Virus record (IMG/VR): IMGVR_UViG_3300048121_000384
Coordinates: 1 to 24,708 of that record
Origin: a virus
DNA length: 24,708 nucleotides
Strand: one strand, 5' to 3'
Of the stretch, positions 12,305 to 19,771 are shown piece by piece (positions within the stretch are counted from its first letter, which is position 1; every line of letters begins with the position of its first letter). The notes under the pieces were generated by a model. That model saw only the letters and a list, made by a program, of their open reading frames with translations. It ran no database searches and was not told the origin of the DNA. Position numbers and translations under genes: made by a program.

Positions 12305-13984
12305 TTACTGGGGTATACTGAGCAGCCCGCCTGTTTGGCGTGCCCCAGACCGCAGCGCGTCCAGAAGCATTTGCGTTGCAGCGCTGTTTTGCGTCGGCAT
12401 AAGTAGGCTTTGCATGGGGCGTGATTGAATAGCCTTCCGGCCCGCTGCCGGTATAGCGGCTCCGGCGGCCATACCCAAGGGAACCGCCAGCATGGGGTCC
12501 ATGCCTGTTTGCGCTGAGGCGTAAGCGCCACCGCCTGCTCCAAGCAACCCTCCGCCACCAGTCATTGTCCTGCGACCACCAGCCTGTACGGCCGGCATCG
12601 AGCTGACGACCTCCTCCGCGGCACGGCCAAGGCTGGCCAATTCGGAACCAGTCCCTAAGATGTACTGGTTGCCCTCTCTGTTGCGCAGCGCTCCTGCCAG
12701 CATTGCCGGTGAGATGTACCCTCCAGCGCTGTCTGACCCGCGAGTTTTCAGCGCCCGCATTGCAGTCAGGTAGCTTCTGTACTGGTCTCTAGCTTCCATT
12801 AGCTCTGGAACCAACTTTGGCTGAGTGCGACGCACGCTCTCGATCATAAAGTCGTCAACCACGCCATTCATCAAGAAGGCGCTTTCATAGACCAGCGGAT
12901 CGTCGGTCCCGTTCATCACCTTGCGAAGCCGAGAACGCATGTTCTGGATCTTTTTATTCGATATAGGCTTTCCGGCCGCGGCCGCGTTAAGTATCTCGTC
13001 ATTTACGTCCATTAGAAACGGCGGCACGTCTCCTGTTGCCGAGGTGCCAAGGTGGTCCTCGATGACTTTATTGGCGCGCACAGCCGTTTCGGTTGGCGGC
13101 ACGTCGTTGATGACATTGTCCGCTCTGTCGAAAACCTTCCCAAGGCGATCCTTAACGTCTCGCATGGCCGCTGGAGTTGCCAGCGTGCTATCCGACCCCA
13201 TAGTCTTCATGGTGGCGGTCGTTAAGGTGCGCTTAGTCTCAAGCGGCACTTCCATGCTGCCCTCTAGTGCCATCAGACGCGGTGAGCCAGACTTTAGGCC
13301 AGTGGTCATGGATACGTTGGCGTCCTCTAACGTCTGCACAGCCTCGCCTCTAGCCGTTCCCGGCTGCGTCAGGCGCGCGTCGGGCCCAAGCACCGCGCGC
13401 TGCGTTCCCTGACGAATTGCGCTGGTTGCAAATGGCGTCCCGAGCGCCGCGGCCAGTCTAGCTGGCCCCTCCATCTCGGTTCCTTTTGTCATCTGCCCAG
13501 CGGTTTCACTTGCAATCGCGGGAAGCACTACCGACCCTGCGGCACGAAGCGGGCCTCCGTATGGCATTGCTAAAGCTCCTCCGACAAACTCTCCGGTGGT
13601 TTTTGCATACTCGCCGGCCGTCGTCTGTGGCTCATACTCTGTAAAGCCGCCGGTCGCTCTTGAGGCGAGGGGTAGTATTTGCGGATCAAGGTTCATCTCT
13701 GGGGCGTCTTCCATGCCGCCAAATAGCATGCGTGACAGCATGGATGGGCCTTCTTGAATTAGCGTGGCGCCCTGACCCAGCATGTCAACGGTTTTAGCAA
13801 AGCCACCTAGACCCCCAGATGCGCCAGATTTGATGACGTCCTCGGTCTTTGATGGCTTAGAAGCCTCCATCCCGTCTCGATACATTTGCAACAAGCGGTC
13901 GCGATCAGCGTTGCCTTGCTCAGTGCCAAGCGCGTCCATCTCTTGGGCCTTGGCTAGTATCCTGTTCAGCTCTTGCTCAGTCAT
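12305..13984 (-). CDS. Large virion protein, putative ejection (internal) protein
   Basis: A 559-residue protein at the end of the virion gene block. It has a helical charged N-terminus (1-45), long Gly/Ala-rich hydrophobic stretches (GEFVGGALAMPYGGPLRAAG, about 128-150; GMAAGAAIPAAGRKAI near 515-530) and a helical middle (250-430). Membrane-active Gly/Ala segments in a soluble virion protein are typical of podovirus ejection proteins that form the DNA channel through the host envelope. Size and place, last of three such genes, agree with that. No lysozyme motif is seen. The start shares a base with the upstream stop (TAATG). Confidence 0.6.
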   Translation of the reverse strand: MTEQELNRILAKAQEMDALGTEQGNADRDRLLQMYRDGMEASKPSKTEDVIKSGASGGLGGFAKTVDMLGQGATLIQEGPSMLSRMLFGGMEDAPEMNLDPQILPLASRATGGFTEYEPQTTAGEYAKTTGEFVGGALAMPYGGPLRAAGSVVLPAIASETAGQMTKGTEMEGPARLAAALGTPFATSAIRQGTQRAVLGPDARLTQPGTARGEAVQTLEDANVSMTTGLKSGSPRLMALEGSMEVPLETKRTLTTATMKTMGSDSTLATPAAMRDVKDRLGKVFDRADNVINDVPPTETAVRANKVIEDHLGTSATGDVPPFLMDVNDEILNAAAAGKPISNKKIQNMRSRLRKVMNGTDDPLVYESAFLMNGVVDDFMIESVRRTQPKLVPELMEARDQYRSYLTAMRALKTRGSDSAGGYISPAMLAGALRNREGNQYILGTGSELASLGRAAEEVVSSMPAVQAGGRRTMTGGGGLLGAGGGAYASAQTGMDPMLAVPLGMAAGAAIPAAGRKAIQSRPMQSLLMPTQNSAATQMLLDALRSGARQTGGLLSIPQ

Positions 13985-15171
13985 TATAACCCCATGCGCT
14001 TTTTAAATTCTTCCACGGTCTCGCCCTCGCGCTGCCCTCCTGACGGCTGCGAAGATCCGCCGGCCCAAGACGGCCGCTTATCGAGACCCAAGAACGCAGT
14101 GATTTTTGCCGCGTCGTCCTCGCTTGCGCCCGCATATAGGTCGGAGATGACCCGGCGATAGTGACCCTGAACCTTGCCGAGCTGATCTTTAACGAACTCA
14201 GGGCCAGCGGCAAGATCCACTCTTGCCAGCTCCGTTTTCAGGATCTCTAATTCTGACTGATTGAGCGCGCCCATAGTGGCACCTGTGGCCTTTAGCGCTT
14301 TCAAACTATCAAGGGCCAAAGATGACACGACGCTGTCGATAAGGGCTTGAGTTTTCCCAGCCGGGAGCATTGGCAGCCCCCGCGTCATCCAAGCCCAAGT
14401 GCCGGTGGTCATGGTCGGATCTTCGTCAATCATAGATATAATGCTATCTATATCACGCAGCGTTGATACTGCGGCTTGGCCTCTGCCTTTTTCACCCATT
14501 TCGGCTTTTTCTTGCCGCTCAATCTCTGACATCATTGCAGTAAAAACTGGGGCTTCTATCGCTCCTGAAGCCAAAGCTTGCTGTAATCTTTGACGCCTTT
14601 GATCAAATGTCAATTCTATATCTTGTGCGCCCAAAACGCCTTGCATTATATCTCTCTGCGCCTGCACCGCCTGCGCCTTGCGACGCATGTCGCTCTGCGC
14701 GTTGATCTGCTTGAGTGTGTCCGTGAACGCGCTGCTCTGCTTGCCCTGCAACGCCATACCGGCGTCGCGCATGGCACCGAATGCCAGCATCATGCGCTGG
14801 TTGCGGTTCAAATTGGAGAACTGATCCGTTTCGCCTTTTGGACCGAATATCGTGTCCATAATGCCGCCGCCCTCGGGCTGCTGTAGCTGCGTCTGCGTGA
14901 CAGGCGCTGGCGCTGGAACTGCGCCCACCGCGGCTGTTGCTGCTGCCGGGTCCATTGTGGGCGCAGGGACCACCGGCGCAGTCGGAACATTATTCACTAA
15001 ACTTGCCAAAGCCTCTGGCGCGCTCGCGTCGTCGGACACGTTTGGCCCTACGTCCGGCTGCAACTTTAATGCTTCCATTTCCTCGGCGGTGGCCTCTGAG
15101 CCTTCCGCAACCCCGTTCATGGAGAAACCCATAGATACGAGCTTGTTTATTTGATCCATAGTTAGCTGCAT
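13984..15171 (-). CDS. Virion protein, putative ejection (internal) protein
   Basis: A 395-residue protein with a Pro/Ala/Thr-rich disordered stretch (about 45-95, including VPTAPVVPAPTMDPA). A long Gln/Arg/Ala-rich helical section follows (120-235, e.g. QRDIMQGVLGAQDIE and FDQRRQRLQQALASG), then a helical C-terminal domain (240-370) and an acidic-basic tail (GETVEEFKKRMGL). High Gln and Ala content and long helices are typical of phage internal or ejection proteins. The ATG at 15171 has GAGGG seven bases upstream and lies three bases after the previous stop. The call is inferred from composition and place. Confidence 0.55.
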   Translation of the reverse strand: MQLTMDQINKLVSMGFSMNGVAEGSEATAEEMEALKLQPDVGPNVSDDASAPEALASLVNNVPTAPVVPAPTMDPAAATAAVGAVPAPAPVTQTQLQQPEGGGIMDTIFGPKGETDQFSNLNRNQRMMLAFGAMRDAGMALQGKQSSAFTDTLKQINAQSDMRRKAQAVQAQRDIMQGVLGAQDIELTFDQRRQRLQQALASGAIEAPVFTAMMSEIERQEKAEMGEKGRGQAAVSTLRDIDSIISMIDEDPTMTTGTWAWMTRGLPMLPAGKTQALIDSVVSSLALDSLKALKATGATMGALNQSELEILKTELARVDLAAGPEFVKDQLGKVQGHYRRVISDLYAGASEDDAAKITAFLGLDKRPSWAGGSSQPSGGQREGETVEEFKKRMGL

Positions 15172-15174
15172 ATC

Positions 15175-16263
15175 TTAGCCCTCGTATCCCATACTGCGCC
15201 GCTTCGCGTCCATGAATGGCTTGATGACCGCCTTGAGCGCCGGCACCTTCCTGATAACCGCCGCGGCACGCTCGCCGTATTTGATATACGCGTCGCGGAA
15301 CCAATCTGGCGACTTGGTAAGTAGCCACTCGCGGAACTCCATCCACTGCGGGTTGTCTTCGCCGTAGACTTCTCGTGCGACCCAACAGACGCCCATTGCA
15401 CCCAAGCCCTGACCAAACGATCCAAGCGCCGCTAAGGTGTTGCCGGGGCCGCCGGCACTGGATGTCCCCATTGACGTGCCAGACACGTTGGTTGTGCCAA
15501 ATCCCGCCGGGATCGTAGCCGCGCCGCCCTGCAATGCGGTGAGCTGTGTGAGCGGGAATTGCATCTCCATAAGATATTGCTCGTATGCGGCGTCCAGCTC
15601 CGCCTGGTCTTTAGCCGTCTGAATGGATCCGGCGGTGAGCTGCGAGCCCAAGCCCGCCATCGTGCTCTGCAAGCCTGCGCCTGCGTTTGCCGCCATAGCG
15701 CCAGCGGCGCCCATGCGGAGCTGATCCTCAACGTCCGCACGCTGCGTGCCGTACTGCAAACCCTGCTGCTGTAGTCCAGCCAGCGTCTGGCCCATGCGGG
15801 CGTCATATTCGCCTGCGCGCTCACCTTGGAAGACGTCGCGGCGTGTATTCCCAAATGCGCCGGCGCCAGTGATCTGGCCCTGCTCGCCGACAATGTCCTT
15901 AGCGCGCTGCCGCTCCATCATGGCCATCGTCGGGTCGATCACGCCGGCAGTGAACTGCCCCTGATAGTCAGCAATTTGCGCCGCACGATCCTGCGGGGTG
16001 CGTGCCGCGAGCCCGCCGTAGACGTCGCCCGCCGCCTTGTACGCCTCGCCGCCAAAGTCGAGCGCGCCGTAGCCGCCCATTGCCTGCCGCTCGAGGCCGC
16101 TCAGACCGGCGACGCGCTCGCCGCCGTAGGGGGTGTATTCAGCGCCGCCAATGGCGGTCGCCTTCGGGAGAACTACGTTTCGGATGTAGTCCTCTTGAAA
16201 TTGCGGCATCGTCGCTTCGGTTGTGTTGTCGATGACTTCTGTCGTCTTGGTCGTGCTGCCCAT
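15175..16263 (-). CDS. Virion protein with conserved C-terminal domain, putative ejection protein
   Basis: A 362-residue protein. The first 280 residues are Gly/Ala/Gln-rich with Arg-Asp repeats (GAFGNTRRDVFQGERAGEYD, QGLQYGTQRADVEDQL), a pattern I associate with internal or tail proteins of marine podoviruses. The last 75 residues form a distinct domain, CWVAREVYGEDNPQWMEFRE, WLLTKSPDWFRDAYIKYGE and RKVPALKAVIKPFMD. It recurs at the C-terminus of otherwise unrelated phage structural proteins, as far as I recall. I chose the ATG at 16263 with GGAG eight bases upstream; an in-frame start at 16332 overlaps the previous gene. Exact role unknown. Confidence 0.6.
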   Translation of the reverse strand: MGSTTKTTEVIDNTTEATMPQFQEDYIRNVVLPKATAIGGAEYTPYGGERVAGLSGLERQAMGGYGALDFGGEAYKAAGDVYGGLAARTPQDRAAQIADYQGQFTAGVIDPTMAMMERQRAKDIVGEQGQITGAGAFGNTRRDVFQGERAGEYDARMGQTLAGLQQQGLQYGTQRADVEDQLRMGAAGAMAANAGAGLQSTMAGLGSQLTAGSIQTAKDQAELDAAYEQYLMEMQFPLTQLTALQGGAATIPAGFGTTNVSGTSMGTSSAGGPGNTLAALGSFGQGLGAMGVCWVAREVYGEDNPQWMEFREWLLTKSPDWFRDAYIKYGERAAAVIRKVPALKAVIKPFMDAKRRSMGYEG

Positions 16264-16264
16264 T

Positions 16265-16714
16265 TTATAACTCCATCTCGAAGTGCACATAGGTCTTCTT
16301 GAAGAAGCCGCACTTGTCCAAATATTTCTCAAACCCGAGGCGACCGTCCGCCTCGATCCCGCTCAGATCTGCCTTACGAGCTAACTCCACAATCGCCCCC
16401 AAAGCCTCTTGCATCCACTCAGCAATTCGAGAGCCGCCCAGATGCTCAATGAATAAAGTTTGCCGCATAGGGTGCTGCATGACCGCAGTAGTGAACGCAG
16501 CGACAGGCTCACCCGCAATAGAAACGATCCACACAACGGACCGTCTTTCTCGAATGTTCGCCAAAACGCGCTCCAAAGGAACATTTCGCTCGTCTCTCTC
16601 TATACTGGCCGCCAGAAACGGCATTCCAATCTCAATCCCGTAGTCTATCTCGTCACCCACGGCGGGCAGCACCTCAACGTGCTGCTCTTCGTGCAACTTT
16701 ACCACGTTGCTCAT
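16265..16714 (-). CDS. GNAT-like phage protein
   Basis: A 149-residue protein with features of a Gcn5-type acetyltransferase fold: a strand pair (SVVWIVSIAGEPVAAFTTAV), a later helix (IAEWMQEALGAIVELARKAD) and a terminal FEKYLDKCGFFKKTYVHFEME, in which the Tyr-Leu...Gly-Phe...Tyr pattern matches the end of GNAT domains. The acetyl-CoA loop is degenerate, so it may be structural, not enzymatic; GNAT-like proteins do occur among virion genes of podoviruses. I chose the ATG at 16714; an in-frame ATG at 16735 is possible and would overlap the upstream gene by 8 nt. Confidence 0.55.
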   Translation of the reverse strand: MSNVVKLHEEQHVEVLPAVGDEIDYGIEIGMPFLAASIERDERNVPLERVLANIRERRSVVWIVSIAGEPVAAFTTAVMQHPMRQTLFIEHLGGSRIAEWMQEALGAIVELARKADLSGIEADGRLGFEKYLDKCGFFKKTYVHFEMEL

Positions 16715-16727
16715 ATTTAGTGAACCC

Positions 16728-17381
16728 TCACCCATGGATGCGCGTAATCCCTATTGTCGACGCCGGCGCGGCGGGCGCAAAGGCGGTGGCCGTAGTGGCG
16801 TTAAGCGAGCCTGACGTGCTGTCGACGGCCCACATCGCCTCTAAATAGTCTCCGGCGCTGACTGTAAATAGCGCAGACCTCGACACCACCAGCACGGCGC
16901 CGTTTTGGTGCAGCGCATTCTTCATTGTCGATCCGACGACGTCGGTGCCGTTTAGGCGGGGCCAGAACCAGAAGTTGACTGTCGACGACGACGTAGATGA
17001 GATCTGGGCCGAGAAGCTGACCATGTATTCTCCACCCTCCTCGAAAACGATCCGAGACGCCGGAGTGCCGTTGGTGATGCCGGACGCGGTGCCGGCGGTG
17101 TACGTTAAAGCGTACGCCGTGTTTATCGCTGCGGCCGTCTGATCTGCAGTTATGCCGCCAGAGTAGTGGCCGTCCTCGAGGACGATCTGGCGCCATTCGC
17201 CACCTTTTGACACCACCGGGTAGCCGTTGGCCTCGTCCCACAGCATTGTGCCGTTCTCGAGCGCCGCGGCGTTGGCGGGCTTGAAGATGAGCTGAGACAG
17301 CGCCCGGCGCGTCCATGTGGAGAAGTCACGCGCCCATTCGAAGATGTTTGGCCCGACGTGTGGCGGGATGGGGGCCGTCAT
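16728..17381 (-). CDS. Structural protein with jelly-roll-like C-terminal domain
   Basis: A 217-residue protein. Residues 1-75 are mixed helix and strand (IFEWARDFSTWTRRALSQL, then MLWDEANGYPVVSKGGEWRQ), resembling a short attachment domain. Residues 85-215 are beta-rich with TNF/C1q-like jelly-roll pattern (GGEYMVSFSAQISST; VNFWFWPRLNGTDV; RSALFTVSAGDYLEAMW), common in phage head-decoration or fibre-tip proteins. The start at 17381 overlaps the preceding TGA (ATGA). It probably trimerises as a decoration or fibre protein. Which part of the virion it sits on is not shown. Confidence 0.6.
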   Translation of the reverse strand: MTAPIPPHVGPNIFEWARDFSTWTRRALSQLIFKPANAAALENGTMLWDEANGYPVVSKGGEWRQIVLEDGHYSGGITADQTAAAINTAYALTYTAGTASGITNGTPASRIVFEEGGEYMVSFSAQISSTSSSTVNFWFWPRLNGTDVVGSTMKNALHQNGAVLVVSRSALFTVSAGDYLEAMWAVDSTSGSLNATTATAFAPAAPASTIGITRIHG

Positions 17382-18856
17382 CTGCGGCCGCCCTGATTTG
17401 CGTCGACCCTCATTACGCCCACGCGCCAATCCGCTGGGCGTGCCGCCTCAACGCGCATCCGAGCCTGACGACCAGAGAAGCGGACCGAAGTCGGGTTGGC
17501 CATGTCGAATGGCCCGTGGGACGTTTCCGCGCCATTGGGATACAGACGGGTCTTAAATGTCGCCGTGACGTCACCTTGCGTCAGCTCGTCTGGGATCAAC
17601 TTGGTGACGCGAGTGATGTTATCACCGGCGCCAATCGAGAAGGGTCCGGTTTCCGCAAATACGGTGGCGCCCTCGTAATCCAATCCAAACTCGTGATCAT
17701 AGAGAGCGCCGGCGGGCGTCGCCATGATCGGTTGGCGGAAGACGCCGCGATCCACGCCGCAAGTGCGTGACAAGTTGCCAGTGACCCAGTGACCCTGCTT
17801 GTAGTCGAATGAGACGTAGCGGTCGATCTCGTTTGAGCTGGAGCTGCAATAGAACCACCAGACCTCGCCATGTTGGCCGACTGTCGTGGCCCAGCACTTC
17901 GAGATCTGCGAGTGGTTAATGTCGCCAAAGACGTAGTCATCAACATCACAGGCCAGCTCCTGCACCGCGCTCCCGTTATATACAAAGAACGACTTCAACC
18001 CCATCCAGAATGTCCCGGCGTCAGACGTCGCGACCGCCTTTCGAGAGACGAGGCCGCAGTTGGTGCCCACGCGCTCAGTGGAGTAAATAAACGGCGCGCC
18101 AACGTACGTCATTCGGTGCATATCTATGGAGGTGAAGATTAGGCTCTGGCCGCGTCCGCGCTGGGCAGCCATGATATTTCCGGATGTCTGCAAAGTCTGC
18201 GCGCCAGCTTGATTTGTGCTGGCCGGGGTCCATGTGGTGATGTCTTCTTGGTCGCTCCACTGCACGACCCGCGGATCTCCGCCGGCGCCGAGGCAGAATA
18301 GGAAGCGCTCCTCGCTTACGAACACGCCTAAGTTGCCCGTCGGGGCGTTTGTGATCACGGCTGCCGCGGTGGCAATGTTTCCTGTCCACTGGTATACCTT
18401 GCCGTCCGCATTACTACAGGCGACCAAATAGTTGCCGTAGTTGTCCAGCGTCCAAGTAGTGGCTTCCTCTGGCGTCGACACGTCGAGGCGCTCGGTTCCG
18501 TAGAAGCCGTTTCCATAGGTTCCGTAGCCGTAGCCGGTCAGGATTTGCGCGTCCTCGTATCCTGCGGCTAAACCTGTGGGCGTAATGTCGTATGAAGTGC
18601 CGCTCGGAGACACGACTTTTAGGGCGTCGTAGGTTCCAAGGCCGATCCAGCGCGACCCATTACTCTCGAGCCAAGTGTGCATGCCGCGTGCCGGGTCGGC
18701 AGTCGCAGAGGCTGCGCGCTCAACCCACCCGCCGATTGGGCGCAGGGAGGTTCCCAACCAGCGCACCAAGTTGCCGTCGCGCCAGCGCCCGGCGGCTTCA
18801 TACTCTGTGCCGTTCCGAAAGAAGCCGGCTGGAATTTTTAACGGTATGAGTGCCAT
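17378..18856 (-). CDS. Tail/head-closure protein, P22 gp10-like beta-propeller
   Basis: A 492-residue beta-rich protein opening MALIPLKIPAGFFRNGTEYE and GRWRDGNLVRWLGTSLRPIG. This matches a large group of podovirus head-closure or tail-needle-base proteins (P22 gp10 and relatives) that keep packaged DNA inside. Repeating strand and turn blocks (TWTLDNYGNYLVACSNADGK, VYQWTG, WSDQEDITTWTP) suggest a beta-propeller. I chose the ATG at 18856, with AAGGG eight bases upstream; an in-frame start at 18907 overlaps the next gene upstream. Its position between adaptor/fibre genes and internal-protein genes supports the role. Confidence 0.68.
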   Translation of the reverse strand: MALIPLKIPAGFFRNGTEYEAAGRWRDGNLVRWLGTSLRPIGGWVERAASATADPARGMHTWLESNGSRWIGLGTYDALKVVSPSGTSYDITPTGLAAGYEDAQILTGYGYGTYGNGFYGTERLDVSTPEEATTWTLDNYGNYLVACSNADGKVYQWTGNIATAAAVITNAPTGNLGVFVSEERFLFCLGAGGDPRVVQWSDQEDITTWTPASTNQAGAQTLQTSGNIMAAQRGRGQSLIFTSIDMHRMTYVGAPFIYSTERVGTNCGLVSRKAVATSDAGTFWMGLKSFFVYNGSAVQELACDVDDYVFGDINHSQISKCWATTVGQHGEVWWFYCSSSSNEIDRYVSFDYKQGHWVTGNLSRTCGVDRGVFRQPIMATPAGALYDHEFGLDYEGATVFAETGPFSIGAGDNITRVTKLIPDELTQGDVTATFKTRLYPNGAETSHGPFDMANPTSVRFSGRQARMRVEAARPADWRVGVMRVDANQGGRR

Positions 18857-18878
18857 TCGCGTGCCCTTAAAGTTTTGA

Positions 18879-19199
18879 CTATGCAATCGTCCCAGCGGTG
18901 TTGACATTACCCACGACAGTCAGGTTGCCACTGGCGTCCAGTGACATCTTATTAACGCCGCCAGTGGCGAATTTTAAGACGCCGGAGGCTTCAGTTATTG
19001 TCCAGTCTCCGAAGTCAACGGTGGTGACGTTTGCGGTCGGTATTGTCGCGGTGCCGGTGAACGTCGGACTGGACTTCGGGGCGAAGTCTATTAGCGTGGC
19101 GTCAAGGCTAGTCCAGTTGGCATTTAAATTCGTGCCCCACTGATCCTCGCTTCCCCCAACCGTTGGTAGTGTGAAGCTATAGTTTGTGGTAGTTGCCAT
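18879..19199 (-). CDS. Short tail fibre-like protein
   Basis: A 106-residue protein beginning MATTTNYSFTLPTVGGSEDQ followed by WGTNLNANWTSLDATL, a common N-terminal module of marine phage tail fibres. It continues with short beta-repeats (TFTGTATIPTANVTTVDFGD; KMSLDASGNLTVVGNVNTAG) typical of trimeric fibre shafts. It ends there, without receptor-binding tip or chaperone, so it may be a collar or connector fibre, or the remaining N-terminus of a longer fibre. The ATG at 19199 has GAGG about nine bases upstream. Confidence 0.72.
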   Translation of the reverse strand: MATTTNYSFTLPTVGGSEDQWGTNLNANWTSLDATLIDFAPKSSPTFTGTATIPTANVTTVDFGDWTITEASGVLKFATGGVNKMSLDASGNLTVVGNVNTAGTIA

Positions 19200-19295
19200 G
19201 GTGCCGGTCCTCTGTCACTGCGCCGATGTGTTGATTATACACGCATTCTGTTATGATGCCACCTGCGCAAAAAGCGGTGCAGGTGGAGTGCTTGC
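19200..19295 (-). promoter_or_regulatory. Internal promoter/terminator region in the tail genes
   Basis: This 96-bp gap lies between two minus-strand tail genes. It holds an inverted repeat with perfect 8-nt arms CCACCTGC (19259-19266) and GCAGGTGG (19279-19286). Downstream on the minus strand is a perfect TATAAT (19234-19239), about 35 nt before the ATG at 19199. The -35 position (near 19257-19262) is poor. It may both end part of the tail transcript and restart transcription for the following genes. Confidence 0.45.
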
Positions 19296-19769
19296 TCATG
19301 GCTTCGTCGGCCAGTCGCCACCGCTGCCATCCATGTCAGGATAAACAAGGTTGGGCCAGTTTGCGTGGGTTGTGATGTCCCGCAGAGCCTGACGATAGGT
19401 TGTCATGGCGGCGGACATTGTTGCATCTGACATCCCGTGGAAATCAGTCTCAGCCAGCCGTCGATCACGTTCTGCACGGTTGCGCTTTGCCGCTGCATCG
19501 TTAGCCGCCGTGACCACAGCCGCCTGTTCGTCAGATGAAAGGTCAACCACCCGGCGAGTGTAAACCTTACCGTTGTCCAGATATGGATCGGCAGGATCAC
19601 TGCGCTGCGTAGCACTGTCAAATGCAAGGAAGCGAACAACCTCAGCACACGAGTTGTCCGAGAGCCAAGTTGCGTCTGGGCCGCTGGCGGGGAATGACAC
19701 GTTGGGGAACATGGCTTTGTGGTCGTCAATCTCACCAACTGTTGATCCATTTAATCTTGCGATCTTCAT
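19296..19769 (-). CDS. Tail fibre assembly chaperone-like protein
   Basis: A 157-residue protein whose last 60 residues match the phage tail assembly chaperone family (Phage_tail_APC): RNRAERDRRLAETDFHGMSD, then AAMTTYRQALRDITTHANWP and a Trp-Pro-x-x-Pro ending. The N-terminal 90 residues form a small beta-rich domain (KIARLNGSTVGEIDDHKAMF; VYTRRVVDLSSDEQAAV) typical of such proteins. It lies just downstream of the large LamG tail protein, the usual position of a fibre-specific chaperone. The ATG at 19769 has AGGA seven bases upstream. Confidence 0.82.
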   Translation of the reverse strand: MKIARLNGSTVGEIDDHKAMFPNVSFPASGPDATWLSDNSCAEVVRFLAFDSATQRSDPADPYLDNGKVYTRRVVDLSSDEQAAVVTAANDAAAKRNRAERDRRLAETDFHGMSDATMSAAMTTYRQALRDITTHANWPNLVYPDMDGSGGDWPTKP

Positions 19770-19771
19770 CT

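Noticed and set aside
15826-16302. Plus-strand open frame of 158 codons
   Set aside because: Antisense to a virion gene with good start and coupling; Arg/Leu/Ala-rich, no motif.
19177-19299. 40-codon minus-strand ORF with an ATGA overlap after the tail chaperone gene
   Set aside because: It runs through the hairpin and TATAAT and into the next gene in another frame, has no ribosome binding site and no natural-looking sequence.
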